DNA of 64,000 nucleotides from the NCBI RefSeq assembly GCF_028476545.1, contig NW_026731687.1, positions 558,001 to 622,000 on the forward strand, written 5' to 3'. This DNA comes from Physella acuta. Lineage: Eukaryota; Mollusca; Gastropoda; Physidae. Under the pieces are notes generated by a model that saw nothing but the letters and a program-made list of their open reading frames with translations, did no database searches and had not been told where the DNA came from. The first letter of the stretch is position 1; every line of letters starts with the position of its first letter. A program made the translations under genes and the position numbers. Positions 8,868 through 19,616 of the stretch are shown in pieces.

Positions 8868-11354
8868 ATGGCGGCTGCTTTACACTTGAAAGAAGTGATA
8901 AAAATGTGTCCATCATTTCTGCTGAACAGAAGTGGCAATTCCCTGTCGTCATTTAATGGATTATTTTCTAACCAGTTTCAACAAAATGTTCATGTCTCGC
9001 TAACAAGAGCTAAACATGAAGACACTTCCAGTCAGTCTAAGTCAGCACTACAACGCTATAAGGTTAGAAACAGATTGCCGATGATAAAAGAAAAACATCT
9101 GTTGACTGGACCTCACACTGAGAAAAATTGTGCTAGTCTGGGGTGTTCCAACAAAGATTCATGCAAGGAGTGTAAGCCTGAGACATCTGAAGATTTTTGC
9201 GGAAAGTTTGAGCGTCCTAAGGTGAAACTGGACAGTACTAAAGAAATAGCTGACAAGCTTTCTTCCTATATGGTAAAAGATGGCTTTATGAGAAACATGG
9301 AAAATTTAGATTTATTTTCTGAGACGCAGCTAGTTCAAATATTTGATTGTAGCCATGATGATGTTGAATCTATTATAGCAAGATACCCTTTTTTAAAGAC
9401 CACATCTACACCAGTCATTGAAGAAAAAGTAGATCTACTAATGTCCTATGATTTTCCTTTGTCTATGATCAGAAACAACCCAAGGCCATTAGTTTCTACA
9501 TATGAGGAACTTAACAGAAGGTTGCAGTTGTTTGAAGCCAAATCCTTATTGACTGACAATCTTGTCAAACCTATGGAAGATCTTTATAGTTACTTAGCGT
9601 ATGATGAAAACAGGTTTAATGGAGTTTATGAGAATTTATGTGACAAAGTTGATCAATTAGAAAAATGTACCACCAGTAATTACAAACATCTATCTGATGT
9701 TTTCAAATGCAGTCAGGATGACATTAAATCTATTATAGCAAAACACCCTCCCTTAAAGACTATGTCAGTCTCATTACTACAGGAAAAGGTAGATCTGTGG
9801 CTCTCCTACAATTTGCCTTTGTCTTTGGTCAGAAATAACCCAAGACCACTTTGTCAGATTCCAATGCAGGAACTTAGCAGGATACTGCAGTTGATGGAAG
9901 ACAAATCCTTATTAATGACTGAAAATTCAGTTGAATCTCAAGAAGATTTTTATAATAATTTGGAAAATGATAACAAGAGATTTGATACATACACAAAGAA
10001 TGTACATGATGATCCTTATGGTCTAGGAACAGACAACAGTAAATCTGAACAACTGGCTCAAATATTTGATTGTAGCCATGATGATGTTGAATCTATTATA
10101 GCAAGACACCCATTTTTAAAGACCACATCTACTCCAGTCATTGAAGAAAAAGTATATCTACTAATGTCCTATGATTTTCCTTTGTCTATGATCAGAAACA
10201 ACCCAAGGCCATTAGTTTCTACATATGAGGAACTTAATAGAAGGTTGCAGTTGTTTGAAGCCAAATCCTTGTTGGGTGACAATCTTGCCAAATCTATAGA
10301 AGATCTTTATAGTTACTTAGCGTATGATGAAAAGAAGTTTGATACAGTTTATGAGGATTTGTGTGTCGAACTTGACTCTTTAGAAAGTTGTACCACCAAT
10401 AGTTCTCAAAATCTAGCTGAAGTTTTTGAATGCAGTCAAAAGGATGTTGAATCTATTATAGCAAGACACCCATTTTTAAAGACCACATCTACCCCAGTCA
10501 TTGAAGAAAAAGTAGATCTACTGATGTCATATGATTTTCCTTTGTCTATGATCAGAAACAACCCAAGGCCATTAGTTTCTACATATGAGGAACTTAACAG
10601 AAGGTTGCAGTTGTTTGAAGCCAAATCCTTGTTGAGTGACAATCTTGCCAAATCTATGGAAGATCTTTATAGTTACTTAGCGTATGATGAAAAGAAGTTT
10701 GATACCGTTTATGAGGATTTGTGTGTCGAACTTGATGAATTAGAAAGTTGTACTACCAATAGTTCTAAAAATCTAGCTGAAGTTTTCGAATGCAGTCAAA
10801 AGGATGTTGAATCTATTATAGCAAGACACCCATTTTTAAAGACCACATCTACACCAATCATTGAAGAAAAAATATATCTACTGGTGTCCTATGATTTTCC
10901 TTTGTCTATGATCAGAAACAACCCAAGGCCATTAGTTTTTACATATGAGGAACTTAACAGAAGGTTGCAATTGCTTGAAGCCAAATCCTTGTTGAGTGAT
11001 AATCTTGTCAAGTCTATGGAAGATCTTTATTGTTACTTAGCGCATGATGAAAAGAAGTTTGATACAGTTTATGAGGATTTGTGTGTCCAACTTGATGCAT
11101 TAGAAAGTTGTACTACCACTAGTTCTAAAAATCTAGCTAAACTTTTTGAATGCAGTCAAAAGGATGTTGAATCTATTTTAGAAAAGCACCCTCCTTTAAA
11201 GACTTTGCCTCTACCGTCAATTGAGCAAAAAGTTAAGTTGCTATTATCCTACAAGTTTCCTATGGCTCTGATTAGAAAAAATCCCAGACCACTGTACAAG
11301 TATTCAGACTCTGAACTTACCAGAAGATTGGAGCTGTTGAAAGAAAAGTCTTAG
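8868..11354 (+). CDS. mTERF-like repeat protein, predicted mitochondrial (828 aa)
   Basis: Likely a mitochondrial nucleic-acid-binding protein of the mTERF (mitochondrial transcription termination factor) type. The first ~60 residues are rich in Ser, Arg and Lys with few acidic residues, as in a mitochondrial presequence. A Cys cluster (C88, C93, C99, C102, C111) follows. Residues 155-828 are six repeats: 155-274, 275-395, 396-515, 516-635, 636-755 and a partial 756-828. Each full repeat is about 120 residues and has an mTERF-style pattern: IIARHPFLKT, then LLMSYDFPLSMIRNNPRPL, then EELNRRLQL. Repeats 3-5 differ at few bases, so the 360-bp duplications are recent or homogenised; repeats 2 and 6 are diverged. 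The whole coding region is one exon after a 3' splice site at 8791-8792; the frame stays open for 25 codons back to that site, so the true start could be upstream, but AAGAATGG at 8868 is a good context. Family membership is inferred from the motif; most mTERF proteins are 300-450 residues and not made of near-identical blocks. Confidence 0.65.
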   Translation: MAAALHLKEVIKMCPSFLLNRSGNSLSSFNGLFSNQFQQNVHVSLTRAKHEDTSSQSKSALQRYKVRNRLPMIKEKHLLTGPHTEKNCASLGCSNKDSCKECKPETSEDFCGKFERPKVKLDSTKEIADKLSSYMVKDGFMRNMENLDLFSETQLVQIFDCSHDDVESIIARYPFLKTTSTPVIEEKVDLLMSYDFPLSMIRNNPRPLVSTYEELNRRLQLFEAKSLLTDNLVKPMEDLYSYLAYDENRFNGVYENLCDKVDQLEKCTTSNYKHLSDVFKCSQDDIKSIIAKHPPLKTMSVSLLQEKVDLWLSYNLPLSLVRNNPRPLCQIPMQELSRILQLMEDKSLLMTENSVESQEDFYNNLENDNKRFDTYTKNVHDDPYGLGTDNSKSEQLAQIFDCSHDDVESIIARHPFLKTTSTPVIEEKVYLLMSYDFPLSMIRNNPRPLVSTYEELNRRLQLFEAKSLLGDNLAKSIEDLYSYLAYDEKKFDTVYEDLCVELDSLESCTTNSSQNLAEVFECSQKDVESIIARHPFLKTTSTPVIEEKVDLLMSYDFPLSMIRNNPRPLVSTYEELNRRLQLFEAKSLLSDNLAKSMEDLYSYLAYDEKKFDTVYEDLCVELDELESCTTNSSKNLAEVFECSQKDVESIIARHPFLKTTSTPIIEEKIYLLVSYDFPLSMIRNNPRPLVFTYEELNRRLQLLEAKSLLSDNLVKSMEDLYCYLAHDEKKFDTVYEDLCVQLDALESCTTTSSKNLAKLFECSQKDVESILEKHPPLKTLPLPSIEQKVKLLLSYKFPMALIRKNPRPLYKYSDSELTRRLELLKEKS

Positions 11355-12279
11355 ACTGATGATCTTAGATGTAAAGAAAATGAGTAATTGTTATTTGTGT
11401 TAAACTGTATCAAGTTGAAACTGAGTCTGTTTACTTGAAGTTAAATTTTATGGCCCTACATCAGTTAAATTTTTTAATAATTTAAAAAAAAAGCCTAGAT
11501 ATTTAAATTTCTTAAATTGAGTATATTGTACTCTTTAAGCATAAGAATACTTATGAAAGAATGTCATTAATGAATGATTAATGTCAATATGTAATTGGCT
11601 TATAATTAATTAAAAAAATTTTTTAAAGTTTAAAAAATGTGCCTTGTCTAGTTCAGGGGTCGGCAACCTGCGGCTCGCGAGCCACATGCGGCTCTCCAGC
11701 TCCTTGAACAAATACTAATAATCTTAATTAAAAAATTAAATATTTGAAATTTAAAAAATGTTAGTGGCTCTTTAAAACCAGGGAAATTTTGTAAATGCAT
11801 CTTTTGGCTCTTCCGCTTCAAAAGGTTGCCGACCCCTGGTCTAGGTGGAAAGCTGGTCATTTTTAATTGGAGTAGTTTGTTTTATTTAAATGATCATTTT
11901 GTGAATTTTTGACAAACCAATTTTTGTTATCTATTACAATTATTTTCCAAGTACACTTCTTTAGAAGCTTATTGACAATTAAAAATTAATTTTAATGAAC
12001 CAAAATGTGAATTTTCCTGTCATATAATTTATTTTGAATTAGGAATCAATACCTTGTTTTGTAACACTGAAAAACGCAAAGGACAAAGATATCTTTGTAT
12101 TTATTGTTGTAAGCCCTTGTTTAAATAAAAAGTAACTTTTTAAAATAAACTTCAAAGTCATCACTTTTTAGAATACATTTTTGTTAAGACATCATCAGGT
12201 CCTTTATTTTAGGTGAAAATAATTGATTTCAGAACAATGAGTGTGATCTATTAGAAACACCAGCCTGAATACTCATTAA
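11355..12279 (+). other. 3' UTR / downstream region of the mTERF-like gene
   Basis: AT-rich sequence after the stop codon. AATAAA occurs at 12124-12129 and 12144-12149 and may end the transcript. If so, the hAT MITE at 11654 lies inside the 3' UTR. Confidence 0.45.
11654..11838. mobile_element. hAT-type MITE (185 bp)
   Basis: Starts CAGGGGTCGGCAACCTGCGG and ends AGGTTGCCGACCCCTG, a clear inverted pair with the sequence typical of hAT elements. Flanks are GTCTAGTT (11646-11653) and GTCTAGGT (11839-11846), a 7/8 match to an 8-base target duplication. No transposase. Confidence 0.9.
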
Positions 12280-12594
12280 CCCCATTAACCGTGTGTCACG
12301 AGTTAGCTCGTCATATAAAATCTTGGGCTTAACCGTACATCACTCGTCTTCAGATAAAAAAGTCGTCTGTGTGCCGTGCGTCCCGAGTTAACTCGTCTTG
12401 ATAAGAAAATAGCATTGGAAATCAATAACAATGTAGAGGGAGGCTAATCTAACAGCCAATTCAACAGCGGATGATAAAATAGGTCAAAATGTTTTGTTTT
12501 GTCAGGACAACATAACAAATCAAATAATGAAAAAAAAAACAATTACACGGTTTCCAAAAAAAAAAAAAAATTTTTTTTTTCCACGGTAAAGGGG
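12280..12594. mobile_element. piggyBac-like MITE with TTAA target sites
   Basis: Begins CCCCATTAACCGTG and ends CACGGTAAAGGGG, immediately flanked on both sides by TTAA (12276-12279 and 12595-12598). TTAA duplication with CCC...GGG ends is the piggyBac hallmark. The interior repeats a CGTG.GTC(A/C)CGAGTTA.CTCGTC motif twice (12293 and 12376). No transposase; non-autonomous. Confidence 0.82.
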
Positions 12595-13465
12595 TTAAAC
12601 TAGTCCAACCGTCATTCACTTGACTATCCATTCAATCAGTTACAAGTAACCAAGCAAATTGAATAAAAGTATTCTTTAATTGGAGACAGACTAATAAATT
12701 GAATAAAAAGACTACCATAAATATGAAAGGTATTAAAAAATTATAGCTATAGAAATCATGAAAAATTATAAAATAACAAACAGCACAGATTCATATATTG
12801 AACATTATTCAGTTTGTCATTCTAAAACTAACTCCATAGATCTATTGGTAATATTTGCTCTATGGACCTTTTATATGCAAGTGACCAAACCATACAAACC
12901 TCAGCCATAGTTTCCCAATTTCACTCAAACATACAATGGATGGCTATGTAGAAGCTATTCGAAGAAAGCATCTGATTTTTTGATTTATACAGTTTTTTTT
13001 TTTTTACTACCATGATTACACTAGGGAATTCACATCATTCCTCCCCATTACACCACATACATTATTTTCATGATTTAACTGTTTATCTATATATACATAT
13101 ATATACACACAATTATGTTTAATGGCATAACAATACTAAATAAGCAGCAAAAAATAAGGTAACCACTCTACACAATTTTCTTTATTGCACCAAATTCTAA
13201 AGTACATGTCTAAATAAAAAAATTACAGCACTGAAAGTTCTTATTAATCAGGTTGAACAAATTTAAAGTCTGAAGAGAAGCAGGGCAATATTGACATTGT
13301 CAACTGTCTAGGTAAATAAATTAATTTAAAAGTAAACCATTAGTGCTATTATTTTCATCATACTGGTGAGAAGTGCATAGTAAAATTGTATCAATGAAAC
13401 GATTCAACTATGACTTCTACAAAAGAATGTGGATAAATAAACATTACTGTTTAAACATAGCATAT
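12595..13465. other. Intergenic DNA between convergent genes
   Basis: AT-rich, with no gene or complete element seen. It separates the 3' ends of the mTERF-like (+) and tastin-like (-) genes. Confidence 0.4.
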
Positions 13466-13471
13466 TTTATT
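13466..13471 (-). other. Candidate poly(A) signal AATAAA of the tastin-like gene
   Basis: Minus-strand AATAAA about 100 bases past the stop codon at 13569. A TTTATT at about 13183 is an alternative. Confidence 0.4.
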
Positions 13472-13568
13472 AAGAATTGCTGTATAATTTCTTTTAGTAA
13501 TGACATAAAAATAAAATCCATAAAGAATGAACATGAAATCTAAATATTTATAGTTGCTGTAGGTCTGA

Positions 13569-16500
13569 TCATCCATTTGGGCTGTCTGCCCATCGTATTT
13601 TCTGCAAGGCAACATTGAATCATGTTATCAATGCTAAAGTAGCTTCTGAATTTATCTAATTAAAAAATGAAATAAATCAGTAATAATAGTGAGAACTTTA
13701 TATAACAAATCTCTACCTTCCTCTATCATTTAAATACTTCTATTACAACCCTGGACCAGATTAATTTAAAAACTAATAATAAATTGTCAGTTACCTGCCT
13801 TGTCCTTTGGTTCTCATATAATAAAGGATTTTTACCTCTAATATTACCCACCTTTGAAGAAAATGCAGCATTTGACGTTATCAACACTTCAGTCTTGCCC
13901 TTAAATCGGCAAAGAAATTTTTTTTATAGACTACATACAAGAACAATATCCCATAAATCAGGAAACAAACATTTATAGCTCTAGTTTAGTGATGTCAATA
14001 AGAATTATTAACTACAAATGTAGAAAAGAACCATCCAGCTACCTTTTGTTTGAGACAAGATGAGAGGCCAGGTGTAGTTGCTGGAACACGGCAGGGGGTC
14101 CTGAGAGGGGTCACTGGGAGGGTATTCTCACGGGGCAAGGCTATCCTCTTGGCGCCAGACAGGAACACACTTGATGCAAGTCTCTGGTTTGGTGTGCATG
14201 CAAGTTCCTTTTGTTTGGGAGTAAATATCTGAGGCTGAAAAGTGTCTGTGCTTGCAGACTGAGTGTAATAAACAGGAACGGTGTCTGGACATTTGTGTGA
14301 CTGTTTGGGGGTAAATATTTGATTCTGAAGAGTGTCTGGTTTTGTACTAGAAAAGGGTAGAGGGACATTGTCTGTACATCTCTGTGGCTGAGGCAAGTTC
14401 TCTTTTAAAAGATTTCTGGAACATTTCTTTGATGAAATGATAGGAAATACATCATGGACAGCATTATTTCTTCTCTTGACATCTGTTAAACAACGTTGTC
14501 TTTCATCGTGCGGTGTAGTTGGGGCTGAAAGAATAGTTTTGAAGTTTTTTAAAAACCTACCAGTAACAAACTATTATGATTTTAGTAAATGGTTCTAAGA
14601 ATAGGGAAGGTAAAGAAGTAAGACGAAATTTTGAAAAAAGAGAATACAAATAGCTACCATTGAGAATTTTCTCTTTAAAAGTTTGTATGTTCCGTTGGTG
14701 CTCCAAAAAAGATTCCATCAGTGACTTTGGTTGTTCCTTATAAAATAATGATGTGCGATTACAGTTCTGAAAAAAGCAGAAAAAAACTATTTTAAAAGCA
14801 ACTACTAAAAGCAACAGCCTCAAGTTTAAATACTATCACAGAGTTACTTACACCTGGTGTACTGGTTATACCTTGCCCATTAAGAATACATTTAAGAGAT
14901 GTAGGATCTGACTTGAATGTAGGCTCTAGAAAAGTGAATGAGTAATAATAATTACAAAAATCTTACACATTTTGGGCAGTAAATGGTTTTAATGTCAGTA
15001 GGACAGGAGAAATAAACAGGCCTAACACACTGTTAATAATTTGGAATGTCAAATATTATAATGACAAAATAACTACCTACTTTTAATGAGTTTTAACTAG
15101 TTTATAAACACAAACCAATAAGTATGCTTATACTCAGCAATTCAACTTCTGAGCTAAATAGTATCTGTTATTTTTATTCCACCTTAATACAGTGGAAATA
15201 AGAGTTCCAAAATCTACTCACCTACACCTAACTGCTGCATCTTTTCTTTGTGAAGCTGCAATTTTCTTTTGAAATCATTATGTGATTCCCACATAGACAT
15301 TCTGCTAGCTTGAATTGGTGTGGTGACCAAAGTCATTCGACCAACTTGAAATGGTGTGGTCACAGATATACCACTGCCAGACTTTGAAAAAATGTTTATT
15401 ATATTATTAAATATTAAATCAATGCAGTAAGAAGAAAAGGTATGCAGTTGTCTTAAAAACTGATGAAGGAATTTATTTTTAAGATAAAAATGCAGTGATA
15501 TCTTAAAAGTATATCATAAAAATGCATTTCTTATTTGATACTCAAGTAAAACTTACAAAACAAGGTTTCATTTTAATATCATGTACAAATGGTGCTAAGA
15601 CTTTTTAAAAAACAAAAAATCCTCTATTACCTTCACATGAGTGATTGGCTGTGCAATTTGACTATATACAATTCCTTCATTGTTCAGTATACTATGCAAT
15701 GCTTGCTCATCAGCTTCAAAGGGGACATCTAATGAAACAAAAAGTTTTTCATTAACAATTATCTTTCCAGAGTTGGGCACAAAATGTTTGAGTTTGTGAT
15801 GACAAGATGTGTAGTATGAAAGAAAACTTTTTTCAAGGTCTAAATAATATAAAAGAAGGCATTACCTTGTTGCAAATCTGAGTGGTTATGTCCTTTAAGA
15901 TGCTTTGTATTGCTGACACAAAATAAATGAAAAAGTTTTAATGCGCTCCCCTTTCCTATTGATTTCATATACAACTATCTTAGTAATTTCAGTCATCTAC
16001 TTTTGTATCTTTATTTTCTTAACACAATCCTATTCCATTGCAGTTAAGTTAAAGCATGGAAAATATTGCTTGTGAAACCCTCCGGAAATGTAGTTCATCT
16101 GATTGTTTACCTTTGCATGCAAAAGTGAGTGCGGGATCAAATTGATTTGATTTTATCTGAATTTAGTCAGTGGACTTAGGTTGTCATTCAGACCTAAGCT
16201 CAGGAACCCTAAATTAAGGTTTTTCAGGGAAGCAATCATGTGCTCAATAATCTGATCTGACTGCGCATAAAGCAGCTTCTGTCCCCTTTAATTTAAACTT
16301 TCAAGTTAGTTTTTTTTTTAATCAATGCCAATATGGAAGTTCGTGCTGGTATTGTATTTCTTCAGCAGTTACTTTTATACATCTTGCACTAAGTCTAGAT
16401 GATAATAAATGATTTAAGTTAAAAATAAACAGCTAATTTAAAATTCATAGTAACCTTTTGATGTCACACATAGTTCTTTGCCTCCCTAAACCTTGAAATC

Positions 16501-16696
16501 TGGGGATTTTACTGCAATAAACATATTACATATTAAGAGTTTTACTGTAATTTAAAGGACACATTTCCTATTACAAAACTTTTATTTGTCATGCTGATTA
16601 ACTTTCCAATACCATAAATTCATGTAAAATAATATTGAATCATATTAATTTTTTATTTTACCTCTTCCTATCCATTTTTTGTTGATGCTGTGACAT
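13569..16696 (-). CDS. TROAP: Tastin (TROAP)-like proline/threonine-rich protein, 8 coding exons, 345 aa
   Basis: Coding exons (high to low): 16696-16662, 15912-15866, 15728-15631, 15381-15222, 14925-14852, 14766-14658, 14524-14043, 13601-13569. All eight junctions are GT-AG and their phases join to exactly 346 codons, which strongly supports the model. Residues 29-47 (VPFEADEQALHSILNNEGI) match the conserved N-terminal block of vertebrate tastin, F-x-AD-x2-AL-x2-IL-x2-EG, followed by TP-rich segments (TTPFQVGRM, TTPIQASRM) as in that family. Exon 7 has two copies of a unit ending QIFTPKQ and a TP-rich stretch (TPLRTPCRVPATTPG), possible CDK sites. The C-terminus has KKIRW, which fits a PP1 docking motif. 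Vertebrate tastin is a spindle/centrosome-associated phosphoprotein of about 780 residues; this one is much shorter. The ATG lies 22 bases inside an exon whose acceptor is at 16719-16720, so a 5' UTR exon exists upstream, perhaps ending at the donor near 17405. Name from one motif: moderate. Confidence 0.6.
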
Positions 16697-16718
16697 TGTA
16701 AAATATCTCAGGTGTGAT

Positions 16719-18238
16719 CTATATAATATAAAAGAAAAATAGATAAGTCTATTGTCTTAATATTACTAAAATGCATTTAAAAGTAAATATGGCTCATAGT
16801 ATAAGAGACCATTTGATTGCCCATTGGAAATCCAAGCACAATGCCTGTTCAGTAAGATAATAAGGGTCAGATGTATCAGGGCACCTCTCTCTACACTGAC
16901 TACACAGCTGATAATATACAACTTGGCATCAGCTGTGTAGAGGGAGTAGCCAAAAGGTAACCAGAGTTGGTAATCCTATCACCTAAGGGGCTCCACTTCT
17001 GTTTCCTCTTCTAGATCAGTTGCTGTCCCCAGCTAACATACAAGCCGCATCAGCCAGCGGCTTTGAACTCAGGACTTTCAGGTTAAAAGTAGAAAATGTT
17101 TAAAAATCTGTATTATAACATTCAATAAAGTTAAATATAAAAAAAAGTCATAGGCCTATAAGAAAATAAAATAATAGGGCTTATTGCTTTGGCTTTATTA
17201 TATAGTAGATCTAGCCTATATACTATATAGACTACTAGTACTAGGGTACCTGTTTAAAGGGCACCTAAGGCTAGTGCATGCATCTAGTAAAAAAAATGAG
17301 TAATGAATAACGAAGTGACTACGCGTCTCGCAGAGCGTGGCCCCTAAAAAATAGACTACACGTCTCGCAGGTTGGATTTGCCATCTTGTAATTGAAAATG
17401 CTTACTTTTTACTTCTCTATCATATCCGGTGTGGTTGAGTCAACAGTGTGCTAGCTGTAGACCGTCGTTCATAGACCCGGAGTACCGAGTTCGGCCGGTA
17501 CTAGTTTTTTTTTTTTTTTACATTTTTTTTTCATATTGAAAATATGACGTAGACTGGTTTTTTTTAAAATAAAATTTCCAAACATCGTCACTGGCGTGAT
17601 TGCTGTCTTGCCTTACGTTTACTATCCCGTGAGTGGAAAATCCCATCATGGCCCACAGTCGGCGAGGTCACTGTGAGTTCAGCAGGTCTAAAGCATACAT
17701 CATAGAATGAACACAAGTTCACGAGATCGTATGTCTTCACTTCTCTCTTCCCCCCCCCCTCAAGCAAATTAAGAAAAAAAATTAAGTTCACATAGGATAA
17801 ATTATATAGACTTACATCTACTATCACACATGCTAGATAGCTAGGCATTAGGCCTAAAGGTTAAAGGACAGTTTGATTTAGCTAGATTGCTGCTAGATCT
17901 AGATCTAGCTAGATCTAGGACTATCATCTGACCCACTTATTGACACTTCACTGTACTGTTTTTTTTACACGTATAAGACTCTTAGTCTTAGGTGTTGACA
18001 TAGGCCTAATATAAATACACTTAAAGTCTTAAACTCGATCTAGATCTATGTCAACATTAAATTGTTACCATGAAAAAAAAATCGGGCAGTTCTGATCTGT
18101 TTTTTTTAAGATCGCGTGCCACCTAGGGTAAATATTAAGCGTAACGCGGAGCGAACCGCGCAAAGGTGGCCTTACGTGTAACGCAGAGCCAACCATGCAA
18201 ATGCGGCTAATGAATAATATTAAGGCCAAGGCTATTCC
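16719..18238. other. Intergenic DNA; promoter side of the tastin-like gene
   Basis: A minus-strand donor (AAAAA|GTAAGC) at about 17405 with GC-richer sequence to 17500 could be the tastin-like first (untranslated) exon. At 16900-16960, CTACACAGCTGAT and ATCAGCTGTGTAG form an inverted pair inside what looks like an old dispersed repeat (16820-17090). No other gene seen. Confidence 0.35.
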
Positions 18239-19035
18239 CAGCCGGTTGGGAATAGCCGTATTGGGGCTATTCCCAGCCGACTGTGAATAGCTCCAATACG
18301 GCTATTCACAGTCGGCTGTCATTTCATGCTAAATAGTAAATACGACTGTGAATAATATCTTAAAATAATAAAAGCATTTATTGTGACTGGGGAATGAGTT
18401 ATAGATTAAGAGAGCAGTGCTATTTATTTTTATTTTGTTATAAAAAAGTTATTACAATTAAAGTTTAGTTTAGCTTTTAGGCTCATATCAGACATATCTG
18501 CTACAGGCATATAGGTCGTAGATGATCGATTATGCACTAGAATAATAGATCTAGTAGGCCTAATTTTTAAATAAATAATACTAATTAAGCATCAGTTTGG
18601 TAAAGTTTAGTTGGTTGTGCACATTGCTATTCACTTATCAGTTACCATTAAAAATTCGCATTATCACATAGAATAAATATCAGGTGAAATAGGGTGTCCT
18701 TTTGTGTTTTTTTTTTTTTTTTTTCTTTTTGCGGATATGCCAACAATTACGTCACAAAAAAAATTAACAAAAGTAACCCTTCGATGAGTAACTTAAGTAA
18801 CTGAAAAAATATTTTGATATTACGATTGAGAGGCATACATCAAGAGTCATAGCATATGGCATCTGATGGATTAGAACCCACACCTTCTAGCACAGCAGCC
18901 ACTTCTAATGACCGCTCGACCACACATTTTCATGCCTAGTTAGGTATTTTTAACATTAAATCTATCAAAAACGGTCACTTGAATACGACTGTGAATAGCC
19001 CCAATACGGCTATTCACAGTCGGCTGTGAATAGAC
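18239..19035. mobile_element. Foldback-like element built from nested palindromes
   Basis: The left end (18239-18330) holds successive palindromes: GGCTATTCCCAGCCGG/TTGGGAATAGCC, then CGACTGTGAATAGC...GGCTATTCACAGTCG. The right end (18983-19033) repeats CGACTGTGAATAGC...GGCTATTCACAGTCGG. AATATTAA-like sequence borders both sides (18220 and 19046). The interior has no frame but includes a tRNA-like segment. This is the shape of foldback elements, but class and exact ends are uncertain. Confidence 0.5.
18858..18930 (-). repeat. tRNA-derived (SINE-like) sequence or tRNA pseudogene
   Basis: Minus strand reads GTGGTCGAGCGGTC (A-box-like, Ser/Leu tRNA type) then GTGGGTTCTAATCC (B-box-like) about 45 bases later, ending AGATGCC. 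Acceptor and T stems do not pair properly, so it is not a working tRNA. Confidence 0.4.
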
Positions 19036-19616
19036 ACTTCGTAATATTAATTTAATAGAAATAGATCCAGGGATCTAGATCTAGTCCAGACTAGACTCAG
19101 ACTAGTCCTATTCTATTGATTTAAGTAAAGTGATTTAGATCTACTGACTGATCTAGATATTATTCAGATATTCTAGAATCTAGATCACTAGAGACTAGGT
19201 CACTAGACTAGAGACCCCTGACTAGATTTCCTAGATCTAGTTGTCCCAGAGTTTAGAGTTTAGATTAAGACAAGAAGTTAGAATTGTAGAGAGTAGAGTA
19301 TGAGTAGACTAGTACTAGTAGAGACTAAGACTAGATAGTAGAATCTAGATTCTAGATTCTAGTGACAAGTCTCTTCTAGATCTAGATCTAGATGTAAGAA
19401 AAGGTAAATATCTAGATCTAGAACATATTTTGGAGGTGTAGATATCTAGATTTTAGATCTAGAAATCTAGATATAAATTAAAATAAATAATAAATTGGTT
19501 TAGCCAACTTTTAAGTCTTTTAAATCCTCGGCATTTTATTTGTATTTGGTACGCACCATTTATTTCCGGTAAGATTAACCAATCACCGCTTAGATACACC
19601 GTAAGATTTAGACCAT
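19036..19616. other. Palindrome-rich intergenic DNA (AGATCT/CTAGA words)
   Basis: Unusually dense overlapping TCTAGA, AGATCT and ACTAG words from 19065 to 19460. No gene or array with fixed period seen. Confidence 0.4.

Noticed and set aside
16820-17090. Second tRNA-related SINE in reverse orientation
   Set aside because: A B-box-like GAGTTCAAAGCC is present on the minus strand, but no A-box or known body could be identified, so it is left as an unclassified repeat.
18858-18930. Functional Ser/Leu tRNA on the minus strand
   Set aside because: A- and B-box-like words are present but the acceptor and T stems fail to pair.
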